Source of the DNA: Chrysomallon squamiferum
Taxonomy: Eukaryota; Mollusca; Gastropoda; Neomphalida; Peltospiridae
Direction: 5' to 3'
Length of the DNA: 64,000 bases
NCBI GenBank assembly: GCA_012295275.1
Contig: CM022668.1
Span: 10,471,162 to 10,535,161 of the forward strand
Shown here: piece after piece, positions 1-11,004 of the stretch
How the letters are laid out: every line of letters begins with the position of its first letter
Numbering within the stretch: position 1 is the first letter of the stretch
Program-made: the position numbers and the translations under genes
The notes under the pieces: model-generated
Told to the model about the DNA's origin: nothing
Database searches by the model: none
The model's input: only the letters and a program-made list of their open reading frames with translations

Positions 1-59
1 TGCCAAAAAAACGTCACTGTGTATCAGTGTTACAAACGTAAAATGGATAATATATTTAT

Positions 60-1100
60 TTAAAGTGGTGAAAGGATCATATTGTTATTATAATACGGCT
101 GAAGATTTCTTATCGCCGAAAAACGTTGCATAGAGTAACACTTTTATACTTTTATATCATGTATTTGTTGTATGTACAATCACTTCCAAAGACTTTCCCA
201 TACGTAACAGTGATGAAAGGATGATATTATTATTATACACACGGAGACTGGTTTTTAACTAAGTATTAACCAGAATAACAATGATATAGTCATAAAGTAA
301 TTATTCAGTTATTGTATGTTCGATCATTACCAGCAATGTTTCATAATAAATGGATCAGATAATTTATTTCATGTACAAATTTATAATATTCCCTAGTTAC
401 ATTGGCAAAATGGATCATAAAACTATAGTACGTAAGACTACTAGAATGTTCCACAATAAAACATGTGTTTCTGTTTTACAGTTATGTGGATAATATTAAA
501 ATAAATGTTATAATGTCTGGTGGATCATTACCAGGAATTTTCCATTCCATAACACGGATCTGTTCTGCAATGGTAAACAGATCATGCATTGATATCATGA
601 ATGTGGATCGTTACCAGGAAGGTATGTCTATAAAAAGCATGGTATCTGATTGCTACCAGGAAAAAATATATCCATAAAGCATATGACAGCAGATAATAAC
701 CAAGATCACATATATATCTTATAACACAAGATCCTGGATCATTATCAGGATGACATTTTTGTAACATGTATGATATTGGATAATTACAAGGATTCTATAT
801 TTACAAGTACATACCGGATCATGTATGTATAACAAATACAAAAATGGATCTTAAGCAGGATCATATTATAACATATATGATATTGGATCTTTAGCAGGAT
901 TATTTTATAACACATGCGACATCAGATCGTTAAGAAGGATAATATATTTATGAAAGGTGTGATATTTGATTATCAGTATTTCACAGAAAACCAATGTTTA
1001 TTACTATGACTGGAATGACATCATACTTCTATTAATATTATCATATACATGGATTTCACATCATTACCAGTAATGCTTTTAAAAACATAATTCTATATGT
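60..1100. repeat. Degenerate GGATCATTACCAGGA-type interspersed repeat
   Basis: Variants of the word TGGATCATTACCAGGA recur roughly every 40-70 bases (around 335, 519, 603, 643, 734, 778, 842, 881, 920 and 1057), separated by AT-rich spacer. This looks like an old, decayed tandem array. No coding sequence is supported; the short open frames at 465-767 are chance frames through the repeat. Confidence 0.6.
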
Positions 1101-1399
1101 TTGGTACTGGTCATCTTTCAGATCTTTAACTAACAGTAAGAGGGTACTGGGACTAATTAACACAGTTAAGATCAACACAGTTACTTCGAATACAACAGAG
1201 TCTGATAACATGAGTGATGGATCTGTATTATTATTTATATATCTAAATTATGGTCTTTATCTACAATTTATTCTCTGCAAAAACCACTGTTGATTTTTAT
1301 TTAGTAAAATGTCATTACAGATTTAGATGTTTGACAGATACGAGAGATCAGTTAAACATTTAATACATATATAACTTTCAGTCTACAATACAAATTCAA

Positions 1400-2320
1400 G
1401 ATGTTAAGTGTCTCAATCAGTGAAGAACTATGACCAGGCTTCTCCTTGTTAACACAATCATATATAGTGCAAAAATATATCAGTTTGCTTTTCTTTTTTA
1501 ATGAAGTCAGTAGACTTGAATAATAACGTAATTATTAACTAAACAATGAAATATTTGTATTTATTTATTTATTTATTGATTTATTATTATTTTTTTTTTT
1601 ATTGATTTTTATATTTCTTAAATCTTTTAATTTTTTAAAAAATTTTAGTAATTTTTATAGTTATTTTCAGCCTCAATAGTGAAACTGGAGAATTATTATT
1701 TTATAATTATTTTTTTATCACCATCACTGTCATAATTATCATCATCTTCACGATCATCACTATCATTACTGTTATTATTCTGATGTGAATTTATTGTCTT
1801 TGACAAATGCTTTGTTCCTGATTAGTTTGTGTTGTGCTTAAAAGCTGAACTCGTAAATTATTTCATTTGCTGTAGTAAAAAAAGAGACTAGAAATCGTAT
1901 TTATTTGCAGAGTTTATTTTATTTTATTTAACAATGAGATTAACTAACAAATCATTTTATTATTAGTCATATTTATTAAGTCAAACCTTTTGCTTAATGT
2001 TGTCCATAATGTGACATTGATCTGATCTTAAGTCAGACATTTAGAACTGTTATTAATTAAGGAATTCACTTAGAGGTTGTATCCCGACATTTTCATTTAA
2101 CTGTTTTCAGAGTCTGATATTTCCTCAAAAGGTGAACCAATTTTTGTAATGTTGGTGTTGCTGGATATTAGGAGACCATATCTGAAATTTATCATTGTAC
2201 AAATATCTTCCTAGTATTACATTACGAATTGGTGTTATACTGTTTTGTAGATGCTTCGCAAACACAACGCTATCGTGCACAAAATAACAGACAGACACTT
2301 CTGATGTGAATGATTCAAAA
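1400..2320. repeat. AT-rich spacer ending in a family A repeat fragment
   Basis: About 1550-1780 is low-complexity A/T. About 1980-2250 matches the dispersed family A repeat of 11-40 kb: a block around the words GTGACATTGATCTGATCTTA and TTGTATCCCGACAT, followed by the 'GGATATTAG..GCCATATCTGAAATTTAT' block. No gene is seen here. Confidence 0.55.
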
Positions 2321-2323
2321 CAG

Positions 2324-2998
2324 AATCTATAAAACGAAAGAGAAACTGGAGCACCACTGACTTCAACGAAGTAGATGATTATGTCACACGTGATGTTAGA
2401 AAGTCAGTATGTGATGACGACCTGCGTCACGATGTAGATAAAATAGATGATGTTCACAAAGATGAAGTTCCCACGGCTGAAGTTGACACTGATGATGTTG
2501 ATAAGAGTGATGTTCATTTGGATGAAGAAGACATAGATGATCTTTATAACAGTGATATTCATTTCGATGAAGCTGACATAGATGATTTTTATAACAGTGT
2601 TGTTCATTTGGATGAAGTAGACATAGATGATCTTTATAACAGTGATGTTGATTTGGATGAAGCTGACATAGATGATCTTTATAACAGTGATATTCATTTC
2701 GATGAAGTTGATATAGATGAAGTTTACATTGATAATGAACTTCAGATCACTGACTCCATTAACGAACCACCAGAAACAGGTCATAACGGACTTCAGAGCA
2801 GTGGACTCAGAGATAATGGACTTGAGATTACAAACTCTACCCACCAGCCAACAAGAAAACTTCGTGAGGATTACACTGTTCAGAACTCTGGTTTCATCCA
2901 ACGATCATCATCAGCAGTGAAACCTGACCAAGTAAATGTTCCTGCTCCTATTCCACAAGTAATGATGGGACAACAGTTAGCCAGATTGCTTGATTCAG
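2324..2998 (+). CDS. Exon of acidic 15-residue repeats (start of the nSTAND3-ankyrin gene relic)
   Basis: One frame stays open from 2314 to 3072. Five near-perfect 15-residue repeats with consensus DEADIDDLYNSDIHF occupy 2521-2745, and weaker acidic repeats lie upstream (EVDTDDVDKSDVHL). A possible acceptor, AAAACAG, ends at 2323, with a weak pyrimidine tract. Two good donors exist: TCAG|GTATGT at 2999 and GCC|GTAAGT at 3069. The first leaves phase 1, which joins in frame to the exon at 3561. The 3069 donor could be an alternative. The product is a strongly acidic, low-complexity segment of unknown function; I do not recognise a domain. Linkage to the downstream pseudogene is inferred from splice phase and proximity, so it may be a surviving exon of a dead gene. 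Confidence 0.5.
2521..2745 (+). repeat. 45-bp tandem repeat coding 15-residue acidic units
   Basis: Five consecutive 45-bp units, each starting GATGAAG and carrying GACATAGATGAT(C/T)TTTATAACAG. They differ mostly at single bases and keep one open frame. Confidence 0.85.
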
Positions 2999-3560
2999 GT
3001 ATGTACTGCTTGACTGTGATACAGATACAACACTTGATATGTCGTCAGCTAACACTGCGAGTCATGCCGTAAGTTTATGTCTTAATTATATCTGTCACCA
3101 CCAGTCTGAATTTAAGAACTTATGCTGCTTATACATTCTTTTGTGTGTGTTTGTGTGTGTGTTTGTGTGCATGTGTATGAATGTGTGTGTGTGTGTGAGT
3201 GTATAGGTAGCTAGTTAAGCAGATATATATGTATGTGTGTCTGTATCTGTGTACGTATGTGTATAGATGTTTAAAAATGGATGAATAAAAGCAATACGGA
3301 ACTACATAAATAGAAACATATTAACAATGTATTTATTGTCTAACCTTTGAAATACTGCTGCTGTACCTTTCTCTCTTTACCTGCGACTTTCTGGATTGTT
3401 CAGTTATTATCTGGCTAATATAATACGGGCTTTTATCCCTTTCGTTATGAATTAACATTTAAAAAGACACCTTACATCTAAGTCTGAAAAGCATTTTTTA
3501 ATGGTTCATTCCATCATTCATTCCTTATTCATTCATTCAGACTTTCTCTGATTATTGTAG

Positions 3561-3679
3561 GCAGTATGTCAGTGGAACAGCATTCAAGAAGGGATATGAT
3601 ATGTATCTTTTCAGGCTTGAACGAAAACATGACAGATGGGTGCATTAGTCAAGAAGAAATAAGAAAATCAGGATTAAAA
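3561..3679 (+). pseudogene. Family B exon 1, copy 0 (frameshifted)
   Basis: An acceptor TTATTGTAG ends at 3560 and a donor AAAA|GTAAAT starts at 3680. Read in phase 1 from the acidic exon it gives a GSMSVEQHSRRDM start, matching the array copies (GNMSEQHSRRDM). Compared with them it lacks one base in the A-rich 3' part. It is 119 bp against 126 bp in the array and its end phase is shifted, so the next exon would hit a stop. Function unknown. Confidence 0.5.
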
Positions 3680-3792
3680 GTAAATGGTGGTTTTATTTTT
3701 GAAAATAAAATAAAATCAATAAAGTAATCGATGGAAAAGCAAATTGAAGAATAAAGGACTTTTTAAATAGAACCTTAAAATGCGATATTTTA

Positions 3793-3796
<4 letters not shown>

Positions 3797-3833
<37 letters not shown>

Positions 3834-3870
3834 CAACAATAATAATAATAATAATAATAATAATAATTAT
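3797..3870. repeat. (AAT)n microsatellite
   Basis: A run of AAT triplets with a short AAC interruption. The same run recurs at the corresponding place in every family B unit. Confidence 0.9.
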
Positions 3871-4230
3871 GACAATAATGACAGTAACAACAGAATCAAT
3901 AATACTAATAATATTTATTATAATTAGTATTGTTGTTTTTGTTCTTGTTATTCTTCAAATGCTGCTGTTAACCATAGTAAAATATGTAGTCATTAGACCT
4001 AATGCTTGAAATATTTAGCCGAAGATGGTCCTAATGACTAAAATATCCAGGTAGAAAGACAAAGACACAGGCATATATATATATATATATATATCAGTTT
4101 TTGTTACGGTTCTTGTTATTAATCATAGTAATAATAATATATATTTCTGTCTGCCTGTATCTTTGTCTTTCTCTCTGTTTCGTTATATGTTAGAAATAAC
4201 CATTTAAATAATATTTATACTTCTCTGCAG

Positions 4231-4263
4231 AAAAGGAAAGAGAAAAATTCTCCAACATGAAAC
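4231..4263 (+). CDS. 33-bp micro-exon, copy 0
   Basis: CTTCTCTGCAG precedes and GTGAGTAT follows. Read in phase 1 it encodes about 11 residues (KERE-KFSNMK type) and ends in phase 1, matching the phase of the nSTAND3 exon at 4818. Its length and both splice sites are conserved in all eight array copies at 18.3-28.0 kb. Confidence 0.5.
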
Positions 4264-4817
4264 GTGAGTATATGGATTATTTTAGTGTTAATGGTGTCAC
4301 GTCAGCTTGTATGTAGAAGACACTAACTCAGTATTAAAAACGAAATGAAATTAAGGTGTTAAAAGAATACCGAAACATTTCTTTATGCTCTTTTAATAAG
4401 GTACGTCGATATCGTCACTCCGTGACAAATCATAACAAAGAAAGGAAAAATGCAATCAAAGTCTCAGAAAATTGTTATTAGTATCTGGTTAGAAACACTG
4501 ATATTTGACTTCATTCTACATGCTCTCGAGAAATAACTCAGTATTTAGTTATATAATAACAACATTTCCCATGCCTTGTGAATTCGTATTGATAAAATCA
4601 ATTATAGATTGACCGATTGTTTGCTGAGCTATCGTCATTCAATTCTTGGTGACACAGCTCATTTTCGTCAAAACTGTGAGAACTGATAGAACTATGTATC
4701 GAAATTAGCCCGTCAGATCATGCTAAAAGTGGATAACGTTTATAACTCCTATATACACTAAATATAAATGTTAAGCTAAATCAGAGTTGATGTTTCATTA
4801 ACTATGATCATTCTCAG

Positions 4818-6681
4818 TTAAACTTCTGTTCAAGCAGAAGCCGAGAGAAAAGGTGATTCTTTTTACTGATGACGTTTTTGGTAAGTGCAACCTGGTGTCC
4901 GAGTTTCAGCAAGAATGGGAAATGAAATTTGAAACTGTTGGTCTTTTGTTGAGTCTGGATTCATGAAGGTGATAATTCAGGACACAGATATTTTCAGAGT
5001 GTCAGCAAAGTCTTCGTGCTTTTGACATCTTCAACAAGCAACTTTTTATTGACCTGCATGGTGAAGATACGCATCTGACGTTTGAGGAGAAGAGAAAAAT
5101 TCTGGACAGACACCTAAATTTTAGCGGAGTACACATGAAAGAAGAAGAAAAAATGAAGCAGTACGGGAAACATTTCAAGAACTTGGTTTACCGCACTGCT
5201 GTAATTTTTTAATCAGCTCAGAGAACTCACAGAAGCGTGGAGTGGAATTCTTTAAAAAGCCTGTAGTACCTGGTACTGCTCACTGTGTTGTTCAAGAAGG
5301 GAACGTTTCTCTAGGGCAGATGAAAGCTTCGGCCAACTCTCACGTTAAGAGCTGAGCAGACATATGTAGTCAGGATATTCATGGCTCCTCTCTATTGTCC
5401 AGAGCTGTCATAAATAACAACATAGAAAAAGCGAAATTACTCATCAGAAAAACCCCACAAAATAACATGGCTGATGACAGAGGATGGAAGTCTGTGTCAG
5501 TCGCTGCAACGAATGGGACGTATACTCTTCTCAAAGTTGTAAATGAAGCTGGAGTCAGTGTCAACTACCATGACCTAAAAGGCTAACAGCTTTACATGTA
5601 GCTACAATTAACAAACACGCGGATACCTTATCAAGATTATTGGAACCAAAGGCGGATCCTTATCTGAGAGACAATAATGAACGCACTTACTTGCATACTG
5701 CAACTCTGTATACAAATGTGACTTCAGGTACTACAACACAATGTCGTGAATCCAGATTGCGTGGATTCTAACAGTCAAACAGCTCTGTACAAAGCAATCA
5801 TTTTAGGATTGGAAAAAAATATTGAGCTATTTTTGAACAAAAGCAGTTCACCTAAATGGAGAGAGAAAACAGGATTGACTCTATAAAACCTGACAGCACT
5901 GGTCGGTAAACTGCAGCTGATTGATGTTATTCTCAAGGCAGGTGAAAATATTAACTGTGAAGGCGAGGACCTGACTCCGCTCATCATTGCCTGCTCAGTT
6001 GGGAAACAAGACGTTGTCGATTTTCTGCTGGACAAAGGCGCTGACCTGAACTGCGGAGACGGTGAAGTGACAGCATTGCATGCTGTGGCATCGTCTCATC
6101 ACACTGAAATTTTACAAAGTGTTAAACTTCAGGGTCGGGAAACAGTCCTCTTCATTAGTCAGTTGGCGTCACCCCACAGGAAACGGCTGGATATAGTGAT
6201 GATTTTGTTAACATGTTAATGAGGTCAGACGGTAAATCTAGCTCCATGATCAAAACCCTGTTAAGTATATTTCACAAGAACGAGAGACTGACAATCAAAT
6301 GTTTGACCAAGCAAGTCTAATTTGTAACATAGTCGACTTCCTCCTTGAAATGGATGCTGCGTTAACCTTCGTAACAAAGCCGGAAATACAGCAGCACATG
6401 TGTGTGCAGAATACAACCAGCTAGAACATCTGAAAATGTTGTTAAAGAAAGGTGTTGATGTAATCATTCTAAACAACGACGACAACTCCGTTCTCCACGA
6501 AGCAGTAGAGAGGGCCTAGGTGGATACTGTGGATTTTCTGTTGGGTGCTGGTGTAGTTGATGTAGCAAACGCTGCAGGAATTACCGCTCGTTATCTGGCC
6601 AGCATTAAAATAAACTCTTCTGACGATGAAAACGATCAGACAGCTTACACACAAATACTTTCTATATTTGAATCTAAATGA
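4818..6681 (+). pseudogene. nSTAND3-type NTPase / ankyrin-repeat gene relic
   Basis: After the acceptor ATTCTCAG, phase 1 gives a segment with the Walker-B-like motif TDDVFGK (about 4860-4890). It continues to the helical stretch LTFEEKRKILDRHL (about 5070-5110) and, in another frame, GLPHCCNFLISS and RGVEFFKKP (about 5180-5260). These are hallmarks, in order, of the novel STAND NTPase 3 family found in molluscs and amphioxus. No Walker A P-loop is visible, so the NTPase is incomplete. Ankyrin repeats follow (about 5370-6660), including DLTPLIIACSVGKQDVVDFL and GNTAAHVCAEYNQLEHLKML, ending at TGA 6679-6681. Stops (TGA about 4965, TAA about 5584, TAA about 5884, TAG about 6517) and several frame changes make it non-functional. 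Intact relatives are probably intracellular signalling or immune-type STAND proteins; that is family knowledge, not visible here. Confidence 0.8.
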
Positions 6682-6749
6682 AAGCTGCATTATCAAATGC
6701 TGTACGGAAATACTAACTTTTACACAAATGCGCTCTATTTTTGATTCTA

Positions 6750-6755
6750 AATAAA
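6750..6755 (+). promoter_or_regulatory. Polyadenylation signal AATAAA
   Basis: AATAAA lies 69 bases after the terminal stop of the ankyrin relic, in a suitable place for its original 3' end. Confidence 0.4.
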
Positions 6756-6779
6756 AACATTTCTTTAAAATAGCATGCA

Positions 6780-7552
6780 AGCCGATTAAATCACTGAATC
6801 CACAAAGATATTCAATTATCTACATTCTTTCAGTTTCATCTTTAGTTTTAACTTTCATTGTCATTGTCGTGTTAAAAATACAAAGCTTCTCTATTGACAA
6901 AATTAAACAGGTGACGATACAATTTTTTTTTTATTTTTAACAAATTCAGAATTAAAAAAGAAAATATTTAATATGTTAAAAACAGTTCCAAAATTTTTAT
7001 ATTGTTTCTAATTTTGTTATTTTTATATAATCACCATTATAGTTATAATTATCATCATCATCATTATTTTATTATCATTATTGTGTGATGGTTACTATTA
7101 TCAAAATCTACATAAATAAACTAATAAAACTGAATTATTTACAAGGGGAAATAATCTGTGAAAAAAACTAGATCAAAGTTTGAGACATGCTCATAAACAG
7201 TTATGTTTTCTTCCAGCACACAAGCTGATCAAACCATTCAGTTTCATCTTTAGATTTGTCTTTCATTTCTTGGCAAAAATACCGAGTTTCTCCGTTCATA
7301 AAACTAAAATATTACAAATAAAAAGAATAATTATAATTTTTTGACAAATTAAAAAATATAATGATTTATTTTAACACTTATTATGTTAAAAACAGTTCTA
7401 AAAAAATTATATTTTTTCTAATTTTATTATTGTTATATAATCATGATTATCGTTATAATAATCACAATCATCATTATTTTCATTATAATTACTACAATGA
7501 TAGTTATTATTATTATTATTATTATAATCGTCATCATTAGAAGTATCATCAT
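6780..7552. repeat. Family A repeat, left half, split by a transposon
   Basis: Two partial copies of the 'CAGTTTCATCTTTAG...' block (about 6830 and 7240) are followed by ATT/ATC-rich sequence. The block from 7240 to 7552 aligns with 11860-12310 in the family A array. The match resumes after the transposon at 11000. Confidence 0.75.
7548..7552. repeat. Left target-site duplication (ATCAT)
   Basis: ATCAT immediately before the left end of the element; identical to 11000-11004. Confidence 0.75.
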
Positions 7553-7860
7553 AGTCCGGTGGCAAGGACCGATAAGCGTGTATTGCGGCCCGTACAAAGT
7601 TTTGTTGCTGTTTCTATACCTCCGAGATGTGCTCTTTAAGAATCTGAATGATCCCACTCTGTCATCCTTGGGCAATCCGCACAATATGCAAATTAAGGCT
7701 GCCATTACTGAAAATCTTGTTTTCGTCAATATCTCAGTAACTATGCATGGTATCAAAACAATTTTGGTGTCTATACACATGTTTTTAGGGGCAAAGAATC
7801 TGATTATACCATTACAGTACTGATCACACCAATATTTTCCGCAAAATATGCAAAAATCAA
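7553..7860. repeat. Left terminal inverted repeat of the transposon
   Basis: The complement of 10999-10720 matches nearly base for base beyond the first 50 bases, for example CTATACCTCCGAGATGTGCT. The inner part matches the complement of the inner right unit (10510-10640) better than the outer one. Confidence 0.85.
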
Positions 7861-7924
7861 CTTCAGTGTATATCCGAGTCGTTACAGAACATCCCCTGTT
7901 GCATGTTGCCATTACTGATTTGAC

Positions 7925-10396
7925 TCAGTCCTCAAACAAGTCACTTTCAACAACATTGTCACAGTCATCAACCCGTCGGGTGTGCGCCCGCTTTACGTTC
8001 TCTTCGAATGCCTCTTTAGAAGGTGGAAGTGACTTAAGCTCTGGAGCCTTTGTCAGATTTGTTCTACCCATCCTTCGCGACCAGACTTCTCCACGGACCT
8101 CAGACATGTTCGATGTCACCAAGCTTTTGACCCCGTAGCAGGCAGCCATGAATGTTGTCGCTTCTTCAATGATGTCACCTATGTTCTCAGATAATACGCC
8201 CAATTTGAGCAGTTCTACACCACTCTTAAGGACTTTGATGACGGTGCTTTTTCCTACTCCGAAGCACTGAGCCACAGTGTCGCAGCCTGAGAGGGCATGG
8301 GCGGCTGGCAGTTGTGAAAGCAAGTGTCCATGTTCACTTGCAGTTGCCCCAATGTCTATAGTAGTTCGATCAGCACTTGGTCCTTCCACTGTAAGACGAC
8401 AGGTCAGGTTCAACTTTGCGTAGAAGTGCAGCAGCAGGACAAAAACGTCTGTGTCCTCACATACGATGTTGATTCTTTTCACGCCACTTTCAGCTGCCTT
8501 AACCATCTGCTGTATGATTATTACATCCGCTTCTTTATGGCAAGTCATGAGATCTTCCCTACGGAAGACAATGCCATCCTGAATTACAACTGGTACAGAG
8601 TCAGTAGAGGTAATGACCAGTCTGTGTTCATTCCGCTCGTCCTGTGCTTTCTGGATCAAATTCTGACATATGAGATCTATGACCTGTACCTTATTCTCAG
8701 TTACTGTAAGGACAACGTTCTGGGGTGGCAATGGAGTATGTAACTGCAGTTTGTGTCGTCGGTTCGCTTCGTCACCAGCTCGAGCTGCCCGCGTTCTACT
8801 TTTAATGCTGAAGTCGAAGTAGCGATCAGAGATCAGGTTTGTGTCCTGGCTTGCCACCCTTTTCATCACATTCCTCGTGAAGCCGTTGACAAAATCTGCC
8901 ACAGTTCCTTGATTAGGTCAGTTTATAACCCAAAGGATAGCACAACCATCCAGTATTTCTACCTCTGATTTCTCACGTTGGGACACAGTCACCTGCAGCT
9001 TCTTCTTCAGCGTTGATTTCGTAGTTGCGATTCTCATTTTCCCTTCATCATCAAACATTGAGGTTGGCACGGGTGACAGTTCATGCGCAAGGACAGTTTT
9101 GATATCAATGTCTCGAGACTGTTGCAACCCTAGTACCCGCGAGTAGATGAGATTCGTGTCATACACATTATTGTTCCCAACCCTTACTGCCTTTCTCTTC
9201 ACTGCCATGGTCACTACCAACTTGGATAAGGATGCATTAAATCCGCCAGGCCAGCTCTTTTCAAATGACACAAGTTGACCATTCCTGTTTAAAACAACAC
9301 CGAGCGTAATCTGGAGGGTTGTGAATCTACCACTTGTGGCATTAGTAACAATGTTTCCGATGAGAGCGGCTGGTAAGGTGTGGTCCAGATTTGTAGAAAG
9401 CTTTGATAGCAAGGATAACAAAGTGGAACTGTCACAGTCAAGGGCAATGTCCATATCAACTCTGGCATGATAGGTCTTGTCATCAACTAATGATTCCTTT
9501 ACATCACGGACAATCTGGTGAGCAACCTTTTCCAGTCCAATCTCAACATCATCTTCATCACTGCCAGCACTAGTCTCAACAAACTGGATGCTTTACTTCG
9601 AAACACGAGCAGACTAGCAACACCTGTGCCACTCAGCACAAGACGATCCGAACCAAAGTTTTCTAACAACTTGGAGACTAATGTCTCTTCCACCATTGGA
9701 CTGGTATAGGTCGTATAATTCGATGGAATTCCACACTCGCGATGATTCTGCTCTCACTGCACTGACTGTCGTTTCAAAAGCTACATCCACCTCCTCTTGG
9801 TTACTACTAGATGCTGCTGAAGCTGACTTCACTGACCGAAGTGAACAAAACTTCTTGTAACAGTCTGTGTGGTATCTACCATTTGCTGCATGCAGATCAC
9901 TCACTGCCCCAGCCAAACGTGTCTCTACCTTGCGTCCCCAGTCGTCGTAACGAGATCTACAGACATCTGAAAGTATTTCTCCCCTCGCCACGGTCCGCTA
10001 TCCTACAAAGAACAACCCTGCGCCAACGATACGGATACTTAGGATCAATGTCAGGCATTCCTCACCGCAGAAAAAACAATGTTGCCTGAAGTTGAAGGTT
10101 GTCGATCCGAACCGACGCAGACGTTTCCCTTCAGATGACTCTTCAGAACCTTTTAATGCGCTCAGTTTATTCAAATGTCTGTTGATATGAGATTTGGATG
10201 TATATGTCGTTACACAATCTGTATGACAAAGCACCTCTCTGTCTTTGTCTGACAACAGTCTAGTTTCAAGATCTTCATGGAGATCATCAAATCTCAGTTT
10301 ACTTGATTCAATGATAGTCTGTATCCTGTCAGTCCCTGCGACGCTAAGTTCCTTCTTGCTTCCATCTTCTTTACAAAAGATGCAGCACCCTTCCAT
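7925..10396 (-). pseudogene. Transposon-encoded zinc-ribbon / PIN-XPG-like nuclease protein, broken
   Basis: Read on the minus strand from ATG 10396. The N-terminal part has paired cysteines (CCIFCKEDGS.., CHTDC, CFFCGEEC) and a later YHTDCYKKF, suggesting zinc binding. The C-terminal ~330 residues (8902-7925) are intact. EADVIIIQQM, INIVCEDTDVFVLLL and ALSGCDTVAQCFGVGKSTVI fit the acidic residues and helix-hairpin-helix of PIN/XPG-FEN1-like nucleases. One frame covers most of the gene but is interrupted by TAG 9998-10000, TAG 9614-9616, TAA 9593-9595 and TGA 8918-8920. The last replaces an expected Trp codon. Alternate-frame matches near 10000-10050 and 9575-9690 show compensating indels. 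The protein is likely the element's transposition enzyme or an accessory nuclease. This copy is dead, though recently so. Confidence 0.75.
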
Positions 10397-10499
10397 CTTT
10401 CAGCTCTACCTGGAAGAGAAGATATATGTGAGCCACTCCGGCAGAACCAGGCGCTTCAATAACAGAGAAGTGCCTGCTTTTACCAAGCCACTATTACTG

Positions 10500-10999
10500 A
10501 TATTATCAATAATGGCGGTCCTTATTTGCATATTTTGCAGAAAATATTGGTGTGATCAATACTGTAATGGTTTAATCTGATTCTTTACCCCTAAAAACAT
10601 GTGTATAGACACCAAAATTGTTTTGATACCATGTGTAGTTACTGAGATATTGACGAAAACGAGATTTTCAGTAATGGCGGCCTTAATATGCCTATTCAGC
10701 ACAAAATATTGGTATGATCTTGTCTGAAATGACTTAATCTGAATCTTTACCCCTGAAATCATGGGGATAGACACCAAAATTAGTTTTGATACCATGCATA
10801 GTTACTGAGATATTGACGAAAACAAGATTTTCAGTAATGGCAGCCTTAATTTGCATATTGTGCGGATTGCCCAAGGATGACGGAGTGGCATCATTCAGAT
10901 TCTTAAAGAGCACATCTCGGAGGTATAGAAGCAGCAACAAAACTCTGTACGGACTGTATTGCAAGGTTCTCCAAAAATCTGGGGTTTGGCAACCGGACT
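10500..10999. repeat. Right terminal inverted repeat with an extra ~164-bp subunit
   Basis: The right end carries two tandem copies of a subunit containing TTTTGATACCATG and GATTTTCAGTAATGG (first copy at 10621-10676, second at 10784-10840, ~163-164 bp apart). The left end has only one. The extra subunit arose after the two ends formed. Confidence 0.8.
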
Positions 11000-11004
11000 A
11001 TCAT
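11000..11004. repeat. Right target-site duplication (ATCAT)
   Basis: ATCAT immediately after the right end of the element. The empty-site copies in the family A array carry it once. Confidence 0.75.

Larger units (their letters stand above)
3085..4600 (+). repeat. Family B unit, diverged copy 0
   Basis: From 'TCTGTCACCACCAGTCTGAA' to 'ACATTTCCCATGCCTTGTGA' this stretch aligns in order with each ~1.39-kb unit of the 17.5-28.2 kb array. Shared parts are a GT-rich run (3140-3240), the exon at 3561, an AAT run (3797-3870) and the 33-bp exon at 4231. It sits between the acidic exon and the nSTAND3 exon, so the array appears to be an amplified internal block of this gene. Confidence 0.75.
7553..10999 (-). 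mobile_element. DNA transposon with long terminal inverted repeats and 5-bp target duplication
   Basis: The element starts AGTCCGGTGGCAA and ends as its complement TTGGCAACCGGACT, flanked on both sides by ATCAT. The outer ~280 bases are inverted repeats of one another. Removing the element and one ATCAT restores ..AAGTATCATCATATCCTAC.., which matches the uninterrupted copies near 12300, 14635 and 16610 (..TAGTATCATCATAACCTAC..). That fixes both ends. It carries one minus-strand gene relic. The superfamily is not certain: TIRs with a 5-bp TSD and an XPG/PIN-like nuclease do not fit hAT (8 bp), Harbinger (3 bp), mariner (TA) or piggyBac (TTAA). Academ-type elements are reported to carry XPG-like nucleases and would be the first comparison. 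Confidence 0.88.

Noticed and set aside
7443-7823. 126- and 159-codon frames spanning the left transposon end
   Set aside because: They join ATT-repeat host sequence to the TIR across the insertion border.
8324-8743. 139-codon plus-strand frame inside the transposon
   Set aside because: Antisense shadow of the nuclease frame, which has the recognisable motifs.
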